Part shown: positions 51,617 through 58,716 of the stretch, one piece after another
How the letters are laid out: every line of letters begins with the position of its first letter
Position numbering within the stretch: position 1 is the stretch's first letter
Source: Lachnospiraceae bacterium
GTDB taxonomy: Bacteria > Bacillota > Clostridia > Lachnospirales > Lachnospiraceae
Length of the DNA: 58,716 nucleotides
NCBI GenBank assembly: GCA_024684215.1
Contig: JAIKXH010000029.1
Coordinates: 1-58,716, forward strand
Direction of reading: 5' to 3'
Translations under genes and position numbers: made by a program
The notes under the pieces: model-generated
The model's input: the letters and a program-made list of their open reading frames with translations, nothing else
The model's database searches: none
Told to the model about the DNA's origin: nothing

Positions 51617-52552
51617 ATGCAGATAGTTGATTTATACAGTTTTAAGTCCATATACAGAGATGATATGCAGGTTAAGGGCTATGTTTTCGGATCGGGTGAA
51701 AAGAGTGCCTGTATTGTCGGCCCTTCGAGAGGAAACGAGTACCAGCAGCTTTATATTTGCTCTCAGCTTGTTAAAAAGCTTACAGAGCTTGAAAAACTTG
51801 GAGTTATCGCTAACGATAAGCAGATTATGGTTATTCCGTGTATCAATGAGTATGCCTTTAATCTGTCAAAGGATTTTTTTGGAGTTAAAAACCTTGATAT
51901 AAACACGTCATTTCCCGGAAATGATTATGGAGAGCCTATAACAAGGCTTACCGGAGGACTCTTTGAAAAGATAAAGGAATATACTTACGAAATCCAGTTT
52001 ACTTCATTTTATGAGCGCGCTCAGTGCGTTCCTCATGTCAGAATGACCGAAACCGGATATCAAAACGTTTCTCTTGCCAATCTTTTCGGATTGCCTTATG
52101 TGGTTGTTAAAAAGCCTCTTCCTACAGATACGGCTACCCTTAATTACAACATGTCTACCGAGACAAGCTCAGCGTTTACCATTTATACCAAAGCTAAAGA
52201 GCAGCTTGACGAAAAGTGTACCAATAGCGCAATATCGGCAGTATTAAGATTTCTTACCAGAATGGGTATAATCAAATACGAGTGTCACTCAGGCTATATA
52301 AGCCATGTACTCAAGGACGAGGATCTAACCGATGTTTATACCGAGAAGGCAGGAATATTTAAAGGCAAGGTAGAGTGCGGCGAGTATGTTCAGTACGGGC
52401 AGAAGATGGCAGAGATAATAAATCCCTTTGACGGAAGCGTTTTGGAAGAAATAGTTGCTTCCACGGACGGAATAGTGTTTTTTGCCCACAATTCCGCTTT
52501 AATTAATCAATATGAAACGGCCTTTAGAATGGTTCACAGATTGCATGATTGA
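51617..52552 (+). CDS. AstE/AspA-like pseudoenzyme (paralogue of the upstream gene)
   Basis: A 311-residue protein colinear with the upstream hydrolase. P-S-R38-G-N-E41 replaces T-H-G-D-E, N-L-D-I-N-T-S-F-P-G replaces N-R-D-L-N-R-S-F-P-G, E-I-Q-F-T-S replaces D-I-H-A-S, and V-V-K-K replaces the catalytic V-I-E-M. Thus two zinc histidines, the substrate arginines and the catalytic Glu are lost while the scaffold and C-terminal domain remain. It probably regulates or completes the active paralogue, or binds a ligand without catalysis (inference). No frame damage is seen, so it is under selection. Confidence 0.82.
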   Translation: MQIVDLYSFKSIYRDDMQVKGYVFGSGEKSACIVGPSRGNEYQQLYICSQLVKKLTELEKLGVIANDKQIMVIPCINEYAFNLSKDFFGVKNLDINTSFPGNDYGEPITRLTGGLFEKIKEYTYEIQFTSFYERAQCVPHVRMTETGYQNVSLANLFGLPYVVVKKPLPTDTATLNYNMSTETSSAFTIYTKAKEQLDEKCTNSAISAVLRFLTRMGIIKYECHSGYISHVLKDEDLTDVYTEKAGIFKGKVECGEYVQYGQKMAEIINPFDGSVLEEIVASTDGIVFFAHNSALINQYETAFRMVHRLHD

Positions 52553-52622
52553 ACTATTGTTATAGATTCGCGAATTATTTTTGAAATTTTAATAAAATTT
52601 TATATTTATTTAATTGAGATTT

Positions 52623-52664
52623 ACCTCCGATTCGACTACATTTGTTTTATGCGAATTTGGAGGT
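52623..52664 (+). promoter_or_regulatory. hairpin sequestering a ribosome-binding site
   Basis: ACCTCC (52623-52628) pairs with the ribosome site GGAGGT (52659-52664) and ATTCG (52630-52634) with CGAAT (52652-52656), leaving small bulges and a 17-nt loop. The start codon is 8 nt after the stem. Translation of the next gene should be off unless the hairpin opens. Confidence 0.6.
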
Positions 52665-52671
52665 AATTTTT

Positions 52672-53073
52672 ATGAACAAATTCAGGAATTGGTTACAGAG
52701 AGTAATGTACGGCAGATATGGTCAGGACAGCTTCGGAATGTTTTTGATGGTACTTGCACTTATACTTTTTACGGTATCACTATTTACAATTCCGTATGTA
52801 TATATTGCCGCATTCGCTATCATCGGTTATGAGTATTTTAGAATGTTCAGCAAAAACAGAGCAGCCAGGTACAAGGAAAACATGTGGTTTATAAGAAATA
52901 CCGCATGGGCGAGAAACCTCGGCGCAAAGATTAAATATACTTTTACCGAAGGAAGAAAATACAAGGTTTTTAAATGCCCCAAATGCGGACAGAAGTTGCG
53001 CGTACCCAGGGGCAGAGGAAAGATTGAGATAAGATGTCGCAAATGCGGTGAGCAGTTTATTAGAAAGAGTTAA
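52672..53073 (+). CDS. two-helix membrane protein with C-terminal zinc ribbon
   Basis: A 133-residue protein: basic N-terminal tail, two hydrophobic helices (about 22-40 and 41-57), then a basic region and a zinc ribbon C102-P-K-C105...C122-R-K-C125 facing the cytosol. No known enzyme domain is visible. ATG 52672 is set by GGAGGT (52659-52664). An earlier in-frame ATG at 52642 would overlap the sequestering hairpin. It lies upstream of DUF5685 and DnaJ-like genes, with which it may be co-transcribed. Confidence 0.78.
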   Translation: MNKFRNWLQRVMYGRYGQDSFGMFLMVLALILFTVSLFTIPYVYIAAFAIIGYEYFRMFSKNRAARYKENMWFIRNTAWARNLGAKIKYTFTEGRKYKVFKCPKCGQKLRVPRGRGKIEIRCRKCGEQFIRKS

Positions 53074-53097
53074 GCGTCGTACGCTCGGAGAAATGCT

Positions 53098-53919
53098 ATG
53101 TTTGGTTATATTACTATAAATAAAGCCGAGATGAAATTTAAAGAGTTTGATGTTTACCACGCATACTATTGCGGGCTGTGTCAAAGTCTGTTAAAACGTT
53201 ACGGTGCTATGGGGCAACTGACCCTCAGCTATGATATGACCTTTGCGGCAATACTTCTTTCATCACTGTACGAGCCCGATATGGCAGTTAAAAGATGTGC
53301 ATGTATAGCGCATCCGTTTGAAAAGCATGATTATATCTGCAGTCCGGTTGTTGACTATATAGCCGATATGAATGTCATACTTACGTTATACAAATGCGAA
53401 GATGACTGGAATGACGACAAAAGAGCGGACAGGGCGATGTTTGGGTGTATGCTCAGAAAGCTCAGCCGCAAAAAAAGAAGACTGTACAGAGAAAAAGAAA
53501 ACCGGATAAAGGACAATCTTGCATGGATAGCAGAACTGGAAAAAAATGAAAGTCGTGACGTAGACCGTATTTCCGGACTTTTCGGGGAAGTAATGAGAGA
53601 TATTTTGGTACCAAGACCTGACGAATGGTCAGAAACCCTTGGAAATCTGGGGTATTATCTCGGAAAATTTATTTATATCCTCGATGCATATGACGATCTT
53701 GAAAAAGATATTAAAAAGAAAAAGTTTAATCCATTCAAAGAAAGGGCAGCCGGTCCCGAGTTTGACGAAGAAATAAAGCAGATTCTGACAATTATCATGT
53801 CGGAATGTTGCAAACAGTTTGAGATGTTACCAATCATTGAAAATGTTGAAATACTCAGAAATATTCTCTATTCCGGAGTTTGGGGAAAATACGAGATAGC
53901 CAGAGACAGAAGGAAATAA
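53098..53919 (+). CDS. DUF5685-family protein
   Basis: A 273-residue helical protein matching DUF5685: opening [18 protein letters not shown] near 28, and Y-D-D-L-E-K-D near 200. Conserved Cys and Asp residues resemble those of isoprenoid-like helical folds, but no activity is established. The next gene, a J-domain protein, begins 1 nt later, a pairing I associate with this family in Clostridia (from memory, unverified). Confidence 0.8.
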   Translation: MFGYITINKAEMKFKEFDVYHAYYCGLCQSLLKRYGAMGQLTLSYDMTFAAILLSSLYEPDMAVKRCACIAHPFEKHDYICSPVVDYIADMNVILTLYKCEDDWNDDKRADRAMFGCMLRKLSRKKRRLYREKENRIKDNLAWIAELEKNESRDVDRISGLFGEVMRDILVPRPDEWSETLGNLGYYLGKFIYILDAYDDLEKDIKKKKFNPFKERAAGPEFDEEIKQILTIIMSECCKQFEMLPIIENVEILRNILYSGVWGKYEIARDRRK

Positions 53920-53920
53920 T

Positions 53921-54652
53921 ATGGATCCTTATCAGATTCTGGGCGTAAGCAGAAGCGCCACCGAAGAAGAAATCAAAAAAGCATATAGGACCCTCAGCCG
54001 AAAGTATCACCCCGATGCGAATGTTAATAATCCTAACAAGGCACAGGCAGAGGAAAAATTTAAACAGATTCAGGCCGCATATCAGCAGATAATGAAGGAA
54101 CGCACAGAAGGCTATACCGGTAATTACGGAGGATCTTCCGCATATGGCGGAAGTTCTTCCGGGTATGGTAGCGGCTATAGGAGTGGATTCGAGTACAGTT
54201 ATAATGATTATGGACCTTTTGGCGGTTTCGGAGGATACAGAAATACCAATTCCCAGACCGGTTATGAAGAAGAGCCCAGACTTCGTGCTGCTGGCAATTA
54301 TATTAGAAGCGGATATTACAAAGAAGCAAGAAATACTCTCGATGATATTGAGGAAGAACTCAGAAATGCGAGATGGTATTTTTACAGTGCGACAGCGCAT
54401 GCTTATCTTGGAAATTCGGTTTCCGCACTTGATCATGCCGGCAAGGCTGTGGCTTTAGAGCCCAATAATTTCGAGTACAGAAGGCTTTTGGAGCAATTGC
54501 AAAACGGTTCTAACTGGTACTCGCAGCGTCAGACCAGTTATGGCTACAGTCAGAGCAGTACTTCAAAAATCTGTACCAGAATATGTATAGCAAACCTTAT
54601 CTGTAATCTTTGCTGCGGAAGCGGCGGTATGTGTATGGGTTACGGATGTTAA
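53921..54652 (+). CDS. J-domain protein with Gly/Ser/Tyr linker and TPR-like region
   Basis: A 243-residue protein. The N-terminal J domain (about 1-65) carries H30-P-D32, which stimulates DnaK ATPase. A Gly/Ser/Tyr-rich linker (66-120) and a helical TPR-like region with [14 protein letters not shown] (about 122-190) follow. The end is cysteine-rich and hydrophobic ([12 protein letters not shown]). It lacks the DnaJ zinc-finger and client domains, so it is a specialised co-chaperone. The neighbour DUF5685 is a candidate client or partner. Confidence 0.85.
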   Translation: MDPYQILGVSRSATEEEIKKAYRTLSRKYHPDANVNNPNKAQAEEKFKQIQAAYQQIMKERTEGYTGNYGGSSAYGGSSSGYGSGYRSGFEYSYNDYGPFGGFGGYRNTNSQTGYEEEPRLRAAGNYIRSGYYKEARNTLDDIEEELRNARWYFYSATAHAYLGNSVSALDHAGKAVALEPNNFEYRRLLEQLQNGSNWYSQRQTSYGYSQSSTSKICTRICIANLICNLCCGSGGMCMGYGC

Positions 54653-54660
54653 AACAGAAT

Positions 54661-55263
54661 CTATCTGTCGGGATAATCCGCAAGTACGATTTTACCTGAT
54701 TTAATGGTTTCTTTCATATCTATGATTCTTTGATTTTCAGAACCTCTGAATTTTAATCTCAGGTTCTTTTTTTCTTTCATAAATTCGCCGTCTACGATAA
54801 CGTCGGTGAGCTTTAAAAGCTCTGCGAGCGAAGCAGCATCGGGGGCAGGCTCATAATCGGGAAGGACACGGTTTCTCGGTACTTCATCGTAAGTAGGAAC
54901 TTTATCCGGAGTCCATATTCCGGCTCTGGCCATAAGTTCCTCCACAAGATAGCCGCTGTAAATCCAAATGGTTTTATATGGATACAGTGATTTAATCTGT
55001 CTCGATAAATCAAGCACTACTCCACGGTTGGCGCATTCCATAGGCTCTCCGCCCAAAAAAGTCATTCCTGCTACGTATTCCGGTTTTAATGCTTCCAGAA
55101 TTTCATCGGTCTGTTTTTTTGTATATTCCTGTCCATATTTAAAATCCCAGGTATCGGCGTTAAAGCACTCCTCGCACTTATGGGTACAACCGCTGACAAA
55201 AAGGTTAACACGTACTCCGGGGCCGTTTGCTATATCGTTTTTCTTTATTACTCCGTAATACAT
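54661..55263 (-). CDS. nrdG: anaerobic ribonucleotide reductase activating protein (radical SAM)
   Basis: A 200-residue NrdG that generates the glycyl radical on NrdD, allowing dNTP synthesis without oxygen. Cluster motif C26-x3-C30-x2-C33 follows the usual N-G-P-G-V-R-V-N-L-F-V-S-G. L-G-G-E-P lies near 80. The start is ATG 55263 with AGGAGA upstream; an in-frame extension to 55293 is rejected. nrdD is not in the window. It diverges from map. Confidence 0.93.
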   Translation of the reverse strand: MYYGVIKKNDIANGPGVRVNLFVSGCTHKCEECFNADTWDFKYGQEYTKKQTDEILEALKPEYVAGMTFLGGEPMECANRGVVLDLSRQIKSLYPYKTIWIYSGYLVEELMARAGIWTPDKVPTYDEVPRNRVLPDYEPAPDAASLAELLKLTDVIVDGEFMKEKKNLRLKFRGSENQRIIDMKETIKSGKIVLADYPDR

Positions 55264-55341
55264 ATAATCTCCTGTTTGAAAAAGTGAAACCACAACATAT
55301 AGTATTATTATAACTTATTAACCACAATTTTCAAGTATATA

Positions 55342-55370
55342 TTGACATTTAAAGTTTGTTAGTATAAACT
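55342..55370 (+). promoter_or_regulatory. map promoter
   Basis: TTGACA (55342-55347), 17 bp and TAAACT (55365-55370). Confidence 0.75.
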
Positions 55371-55373
55371 AAC
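55358..55373. promoter_or_regulatory. operator-like inverted repeat over the map -10
   Basis: GTTAGT-ATAA-ACTAAC is a perfect 16-bp inverted repeat covering the -10 of the map promoter. A bound protein would repress. The half-site TTAG/CTAA recalls DtxR/MntR-type metal boxes, but identity is open. Confidence 0.5.
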
Positions 55374-55449
55374 CATTAGCGTTATTGATAACGGGTATCA
55401 TGTAGACATACATATTATATAAATGAGAATTAATACAGAGGCGATTTTT

Positions 55450-56322
55450 ATGGTTAAGATAGGCAGAAACGATCCCTGCTGGTGCGGCAGCGGAAAGAAA
55501 TATAAACAGTGCCATGAGGCATTTGATGCTAAGATTAAAAAGTATGCTCTTGCAGGTGCGAGAGTCCCGGACCATGAGATTATAAAGACACCCGAACAGA
55601 TTGAGAAAATCAAGGAAAGCTGTAAGATTAATGTTCAGATCCTTGATACCATAGATAAAGAGATATGTGAAGGAATGGAGCTTTCAAAGATTAATGATAT
55701 AGTTAACGATATTACCTACGGAGCCGGAGCAATCCCTGCTCCTCTTAATTACGAGGGATATCCTTACAGCGTTTGTACTTCTGTAAACGATCAGGTTTGT
55801 CACGGATTTCCTCACAAGGGTGTTTATCTTAAGGACGGAGATATCGTAAATGTTGATTGTTCCACCATTTTAGACGGATATTTTTCCGATTCGTCAAGAA
55901 TGTATTGCATCGGCAATGTCAGCGAGGAAAATAAAAAGCTTGTTGAAGTGACAAGGGAATCCGTATATGCAGGACTTGAGCAGGTTAAGCCTTGGGGCTT
56001 TTTGGGAGATATGGGTCAGGCAGTTCATGATTATTGCTATGACAGAGGCTATACTGTTGTTCGCGAGATTGGAGGACACGGCGTAGGACTCGAATTCCAC
56101 GAGGATCCATGGGTAGGTTATCATACCAAAGCCGGTACCGATATGCTTCTTGTACCCGGAATGATATTTACTATCGAACCGATGGTTAACCTTGGCAAGG
56201 AAAAGATAAAGACAAATAAGGAAAACGGTTGGGAAGTAACTACCGCTGACGGAAAAAATTCCGCGCAGTGGGAGATTATGGTGCTTGTTACCGAGGACGG
56301 TCACGAAGTGCTCAGCTGGTAG
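55450..56322 (+). CDS. map: methionine aminopeptidase with N-terminal SEC-C zinc motif
   Basis: A 290-residue type I MetAP removing the initiator Met. Residues 1-20 carry the SEC-C motif G-R-N-D-P-C-W-C-G-S-G-K-K-Y-K-Q-C-H, which likely docks the enzyme to ribosomes via zinc. The catalytic core has the metal ligands (V-D-C, D-S-S, G-G-H-G-V-G, T-I-E-P, Q-W-E) and H-G-F-P-H. ATG 55450 is preferred; ATG 55423 would add nine residues before the SEC-C motif. Its promoter carries an inverted repeat. Confidence 0.92.
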   Translation: MVKIGRNDPCWCGSGKKYKQCHEAFDAKIKKYALAGARVPDHEIIKTPEQIEKIKESCKINVQILDTIDKEICEGMELSKINDIVNDITYGAGAIPAPLNYEGYPYSVCTSVNDQVCHGFPHKGVYLKDGDIVNVDCSTILDGYFSDSSRMYCIGNVSEENKKLVEVTRESVYAGLEQVKPWGFLGDMGQAVHDYCYDRGYTVVREIGGHGVGLEFHEDPWVGYHTKAGTDMLLVPGMIFTIEPMVNLGKEKIKTNKENGWEVTTADGKNSAQWEIMVLVTEDGHEVLSW

Positions 56323-56453
56323 GAATAGTAAAACCTAAAGAGGCATCTGCTGCTTTATAAAGGCATCAGAGCATATTCTTTGAAAGATTTAAGGGGTATG
56401 TAAAAATTAAGTTAAGCATGCCTTTATATATGAGGGTTAGAAAGGACTAACAC

Positions 56454-56885
56454 ATGGCGAAGATGGTTACCAATATGCAAAAGGATATAATTGTACAGAG
56501 ACTTAGGGACAGAGGATGTAGAATTACTAAACAGCGTCTTATGCTTTTGGATGTTATTCTTGAGGAGGAGTGCTCAAGCTGCAAGGAGATATTTTATAAG
56601 GCGTCAAAGATTGACAAGACTATCGGCAGCGCAACAGTTTACAGAATGATAAATACTCTTGAAGATATAGGAGCGATAAGCAGAAAAAATATGTATCGTA
56701 TAGCCTGCGGTACCGAAACCTGTGCGGAAAAAGCCTGTACCGTTACATTTGAGGACGGTACGATTTTAGAGCTTTCCGGCGCGGAGTGGAACAAGGTAAT
56801 TAAATCCGGCCTTGCTGCCGAAGGGTACAAGGAAGGCTGCAGGCTTGTCAGTGTGGATGCCAGAAGCTGCGACTGTGCAGGCTGA
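56454..56885 (+). CDS. Fur-family regulator without histidines
   Basis: A 143-residue protein with the Fur winged helix (R-L-R-D-R-G-C-R-I-T-K-Q-R-L, then S-A-T-V-Y-R-M-I-N-T-L-E-D-I-G-A-I). The C-terminal dimerisation region is altered: it contains no His at all, so the H-H-D-H metal-sensing site of Fur/PerR/Zur is absent, while nine Cys occur (22, 40, 43, 85, 90, 95, 129, 139, 141). It may use cysteines for metal, haem or redox sensing (inference). It lies 131 nt after map. Confidence 0.8.
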   Translation: MAKMVTNMQKDIIVQRLRDRGCRITKQRLMLLDVILEEECSSCKEIFYKASKIDKTIGSATVYRMINTLEDIGAISRKNMYRIACGTETCAEKACTVTFEDGTILELSGAEWNKVIKSGLAAEGYKEGCRLVSVDARSCDCAG

Positions 56886-56893
56886 AATTATGA

Positions 56894-58090
56894 CTAGAGA
56901 GATATATCGATACTTACTCCCGGATCGGAGAATCCCGTATCGGGGATTCCTGAATTAGAAATTCCGAGATTAGAGATTCCGGAATCAGGGGAAGTATTTT
57001 GACTGCCGGATACGGGCGAAGCAGAAGCTTTACCTGTATCCGACATTTTTTTAAAAATAACCTTCAGATATTCTTTGTCGGCTTTTGCGATTTCTTTCAT
57101 TTCATCGCCTCTGTGCTTTGTTTTAAGCATTTTAAAATCTTCTTCATTCATTTTTCCGACGGGAGCGGAGAGCATTTCCATAAGGTCAAATTGCTCCATC
57201 ATTTCAGCCATTTGCTCCTGCAAAACGTCCATCATTTCATACATCATTTCCGACATCTGCTCAGACATTTGTACAGCCATTTGCTCCGTCATAATCTCAG
57301 AAATCTCTGACATATCTTCTAAAGCAAGTTCAGCCATATCCGACATTTGTTCAGGCATAATATCAGCACTATCAGACATTTGTTCAGGCGAAAATTCAGC
57401 CATATCTTCTGCTGAGAGCTTGGCCATATCTTCTGAAGAAAGGTCAGACTGTTCCTCATCGCTCAGTCTTTTCATTTGTCCTTCTTCAATTTTAAAAGCA
57501 TCCTTTAATGACATTGTTTCGGAGCCGTCATCCGTAACTTCAATCATCTCTTCCTGTTGCAAATGGGCGGCCTTTTTCTTGGCAACACGTTCCATGGCCT
57601 TGGCGTGAACAATAGCTGCCTGAATCTCTTCGGTGTCGTAATTACCGCTGCGCATTTGCCTTTTTAAACGAAGTACCTCACTGCGGGCCTTTCTTGCGGC
57701 GGATTTTGCAGCAAGGGAGGTCTTACTTCTTATGATTTCCGTAGATACTTTTTTGAAATTATATTGAAGTCTTTTTAAAGCAAGATTTGATTTTTTCTTA
57801 TTTGCTCTGGTTTCCTGTAAAGACTGTGCGTAATTTCCGCTAAATAATGAAGAGGTGTTTTGAGATTTAGAAGCACCTGTAAGATCGCTTTTGTTGGCGC
57901 ATTTAGCCATACGCTTAAGGTCCTTTACAGCCATGGCGCCGGAGGAATTATTATATGTACTTGTTTTTTTGCATGCGGAAGAGAGGCCGGAAACCGCGGC
58001 CTTTGCCTTATTTGTATATAACAGATTATTTTGTTTCTGATTTTGGATTATACCGACTTTGGAAAAGCCGATCTTTCTGATATTTCCCAT
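56894..58090 (-). CDS. methionine-rich repeat protein of unknown function
   Basis: A 398-residue soluble protein. Residues 1-180 are basic and helical (ending A-I-V-H-A-K-A-M-E-R-V-A-K-K-K-A). Residues 222-306 are Met/Glu/Ser-rich with 20 Met in repeated E-Q-M-S/E-D-M-A units. The C-terminus has five tandem pentapeptides of (D/N)-x-G-(I/F/V)-(S/P) before I-D-I-S-L. Start ATG 58090 has GGAGG upstream; an extension to 58150 is rejected. I do not recognise the whole. A Met-rich stretch could bind copper or form hydrophobic coils. It is convergent with the Fur-like gene, with an 8-nt gap. Confidence 0.75.
   Translation of the reverse strand: MGNIRKIGFSKVGIIQNQKQNNLLYTNKAKAAVSGLSSACKKTSTYNNSSGAMAVKDLKRMAKCANKSDLTGASKSQNTSSLFSGNYAQSLQETRANKKKSNLALKRLQYNFKKVSTEIIRSKTSLAAKSAARKARSEVLRLKRQMRSGNYDTEEIQAAIVHAKAMERVAKKKAAHLQQEEMIEVTDDGSETMSLKDAFKIEEGQMKRLSDEEQSDLSSEDMAKLSAEDMAEFSPEQMSDSADIMPEQMSDMAELALEDMSEISEIMTEQMAVQMSEQMSEMMYEMMDVLQEQMAEMMEQFDLMEMLSAPVGKMNEEDFKMLKTKHRGDEMKEIAKADKEYLKVIFKKMSDTGKASASPVSGSQNTSPDSGISNLGISNSGIPDTGFSDPGVSIDISL
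56912..56986 (-). repeat. 15-bp tandem repeats encoding pentapeptides
   Basis: Five consecutive 15-bp units encode D-S-G-I-S, N-L-G-I-S, N-S-G-I-P, D-T-G-F-S and D-P-G-V-S at the C-terminus of the methionine-rich protein. Confidence 0.7.
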
Positions 58091-58129
58091 AAGCATCCTC
58101 CTTGACGCAAATTGAAAACAATATTTTGT

Positions 58130-58143
58130 AAAAAGCGCTTCCA
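58130..58143. promoter_or_regulatory. weak cre-like site
   Basis: AAAAAGCGCTTCCA matches the right half of the CcpA cre consensus (AAGCGCTTnCA) but not the left. It could serve catabolite control of either divergent gene. Low confidence. Confidence 0.25.
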
Positions 58144-58205
58144 TGCGCAAAATATGTCAATTTATATATCGGATAGTTTTATTAAATATTTAGTTATATA
58201 TCCGC

Positions 58206-58234
58206 TTGACATAGGGAACGCAGAATGCTATACT
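58206..58234 (+). promoter_or_regulatory. strong promoter of the right-edge gene
   Basis: TTGACA (58206-58211), 17 bp and TATACT (58229-58234). Confidence 0.85.
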
Positions 58235-58248
58235 CACGCTAGAGCAAC

Positions 58249-58261
58249 CGATTGCGCAACG
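58249..58261. promoter_or_regulatory. LacI-type operator 1
   Basis: CGATTGCGCAACG contains the TTGCGCAA core with CG centre typical of LacI-family operators, just after the promoter -10. Confidence 0.6.
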
Positions 58262-58272
58262 ATAAATAAAGG

Positions 58273-58284
58273 GATTGCGCAATC
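58273..58284. promoter_or_regulatory. LacI-type operator 2
   Basis: GATTGCGCAATC is a perfect palindrome. Its centre is 23 bp from that of operator 1, about two helical turns. Binding of a LacI-family repressor would block transcription from the promoter at 58206-58234. Confidence 0.7.
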
Positions 58285-58348
58285 TGATATCACTGTGAAA
58301 TTTTTTTAAAACTGCGGGTAAAAACCTGCTAAAACCGGAGGATTTTTG

Positions 58349-58716
58349 ATGGACAAATTTATTCTTAATGTTATCCATCGTCCCGAGATGGTTCCGGAGT
58401 ATTCCGCTACCGTGACGGGACAGGGCAAGGAAGAGGATATCGGAGACAAGGTTTTGATTAACGAGTCTTTGGATATTTTCAAAACTCAGCAGCGTCTTGC
58501 ACATGAAAACGGCCTTAAATGTACTATTCAGATGACATACGCTTCTTTGTTTAACGATGAGGCTGTAGAGATTGCAAAGCATGACCACGAAGTGTACGGT
58601 GATGAGATTGCGCTTTCACTTTTGGGACTTCCCTGTGAGCAGTTCCGTGAAAAGTACAAGACCAAGGATTTCTGTATCTGGATGTTTTCCATGGAGGATA
58701 AAAAGACCATCGTTCG
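58349..58716 (+). CDS. 5' part of an unidentified, probably carbohydrate-related protein
   Basis: The first 122 codons of a gene that runs off the window. CCGGAGG (58335-58341) precedes the ATG. The start reads N-V-I-H-R-P-E-M-V-P-E-Y and later H-D-H-E-V-Y-G-D-E-I-A, which recalls DUF3863-type or polysaccharide-deacetylase-like (NodB/GH57-like) folds; this is a guess. The promoter with two LacI-type operators supports a role in sugar metabolism. Confidence 0.75.
   Translation, partial: MDKFILNVIHRPEMVPEYSATVTGQGKEEDIGDKVLINESLDIFKTQQRLAHENGLKCTIQMTYASLFNDEAVEIAKHDHEVYGDEIALSLLGLPCEQFREKYKTKDFCIWMFSMEDKKTIV

Noticed and set aside
57075-57608. 177-residue plus-strand frame opposite the methionine-rich protein
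   Set aside because: Ile/Ser repeats are the antisense of Met/Glu/Ser codons; the minus-strand gene has a proper ribosome site.

Overview
The window is a 58.7-kb chromosomal segment of a low-to-mid-GC Gram-positive anaerobe, most likely a member of Clostridia, family Lachnospiraceae (Butyrivibrio/Roseburia-like). The signs are strong AGGAGG-type ribosome sites, Firmicute gene orders (yicC-gmk-rpoZ; recA-recX-rny; pyrH-frr-uppS-cdsA-dxr-rseP), a Firmicute-type LexA box before recA, an anaerobic NrdG activase, a GH120 beta-xylosidase, and several protein types familiar from Lachnospiraceae (DUF5685, DUF6508, SEC-C MetAP). No rRNA, tRNA, CRISPR array, prophage or intact insertion sequence was seen.

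Layout. 1-4.5 kb: cysteine-cluster protein and rqcH, then a convergent SpoVB/MurJ-like flippase. 4.6-9.9 kb: glgA, yicC, gmk, rpoZ, then after a terminator rimO, pgsA and an N-terminally truncated cinA. 11-14.4 kb: recA (two LexA boxes), recX, rny. 14.6-19.4 kb: aminotransferase, NUDIX hydrolase, xerD, MarR-type regulator, convergent DAHP synthase. 19.6-26.9 kb: polysaccharide deacetylase and bactofilin, then pyrH-frr-uppS-cdsA and dxr-rseP. 26.9-30.3 kb: an unusual accessory cluster with a Ser/Thr kinase, a degenerate PP2C-like protein, two membrane proteins and a PrsW intramembrane protease. 30.3-34.6 kb: GH120 beta-xylosidase and a low-GC island holding a GtrII-like glucosyltransferase broken by one base at an A8 tract. 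34.7-42.8 kb: metK followed by a non-canonical radical SAM protein, a PNPOx-like flavoprotein, an SsuABC/TauABC-type importer, a LysR regulator and a MATE transporter. 42.8-47.8 kb: comEC, zinc-ribbon mscL, TPR lipoprotein, pyrF. 47.9-54.7 kb: FAD protein, DUF6508, TetR, an AstE/AspA-like enzyme paired with a pseudoenzyme paralogue, zinc-ribbon membrane protein, DUF5685 and a J-domain protein. 54.7-58.7 kb: nrdG, map, a histidine-free Fur-family protein, a methionine-rich repeat protein, and the start of a gene behind a strong promoter with two LacI-type operators.

How it works together. Most of the window is housekeeping: nucleotide and lipid precursors, isoprenoid and envelope synthesis, RNA decay, DNA repair and translation maturation. 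The most system-like novelties are (1) the RseP-kinase-PP2C-like-membrane-PrsW cluster, which brings together both protease classes that act in sequence in Bacillus RsiW cleavage, with a kinase between them; (2) the metK-radical SAM-flavoprotein-sulfonate-type transporter-LysR block, a candidate for anaerobic use of an organosulfur (or related) compound; and (3) the promoter-equipped glucosyltransferase whose reading frame depends on a homopolymer, a candidate phase-variable surface modification. All functional links here are inferred from sequence reading and gene order, with no database search.
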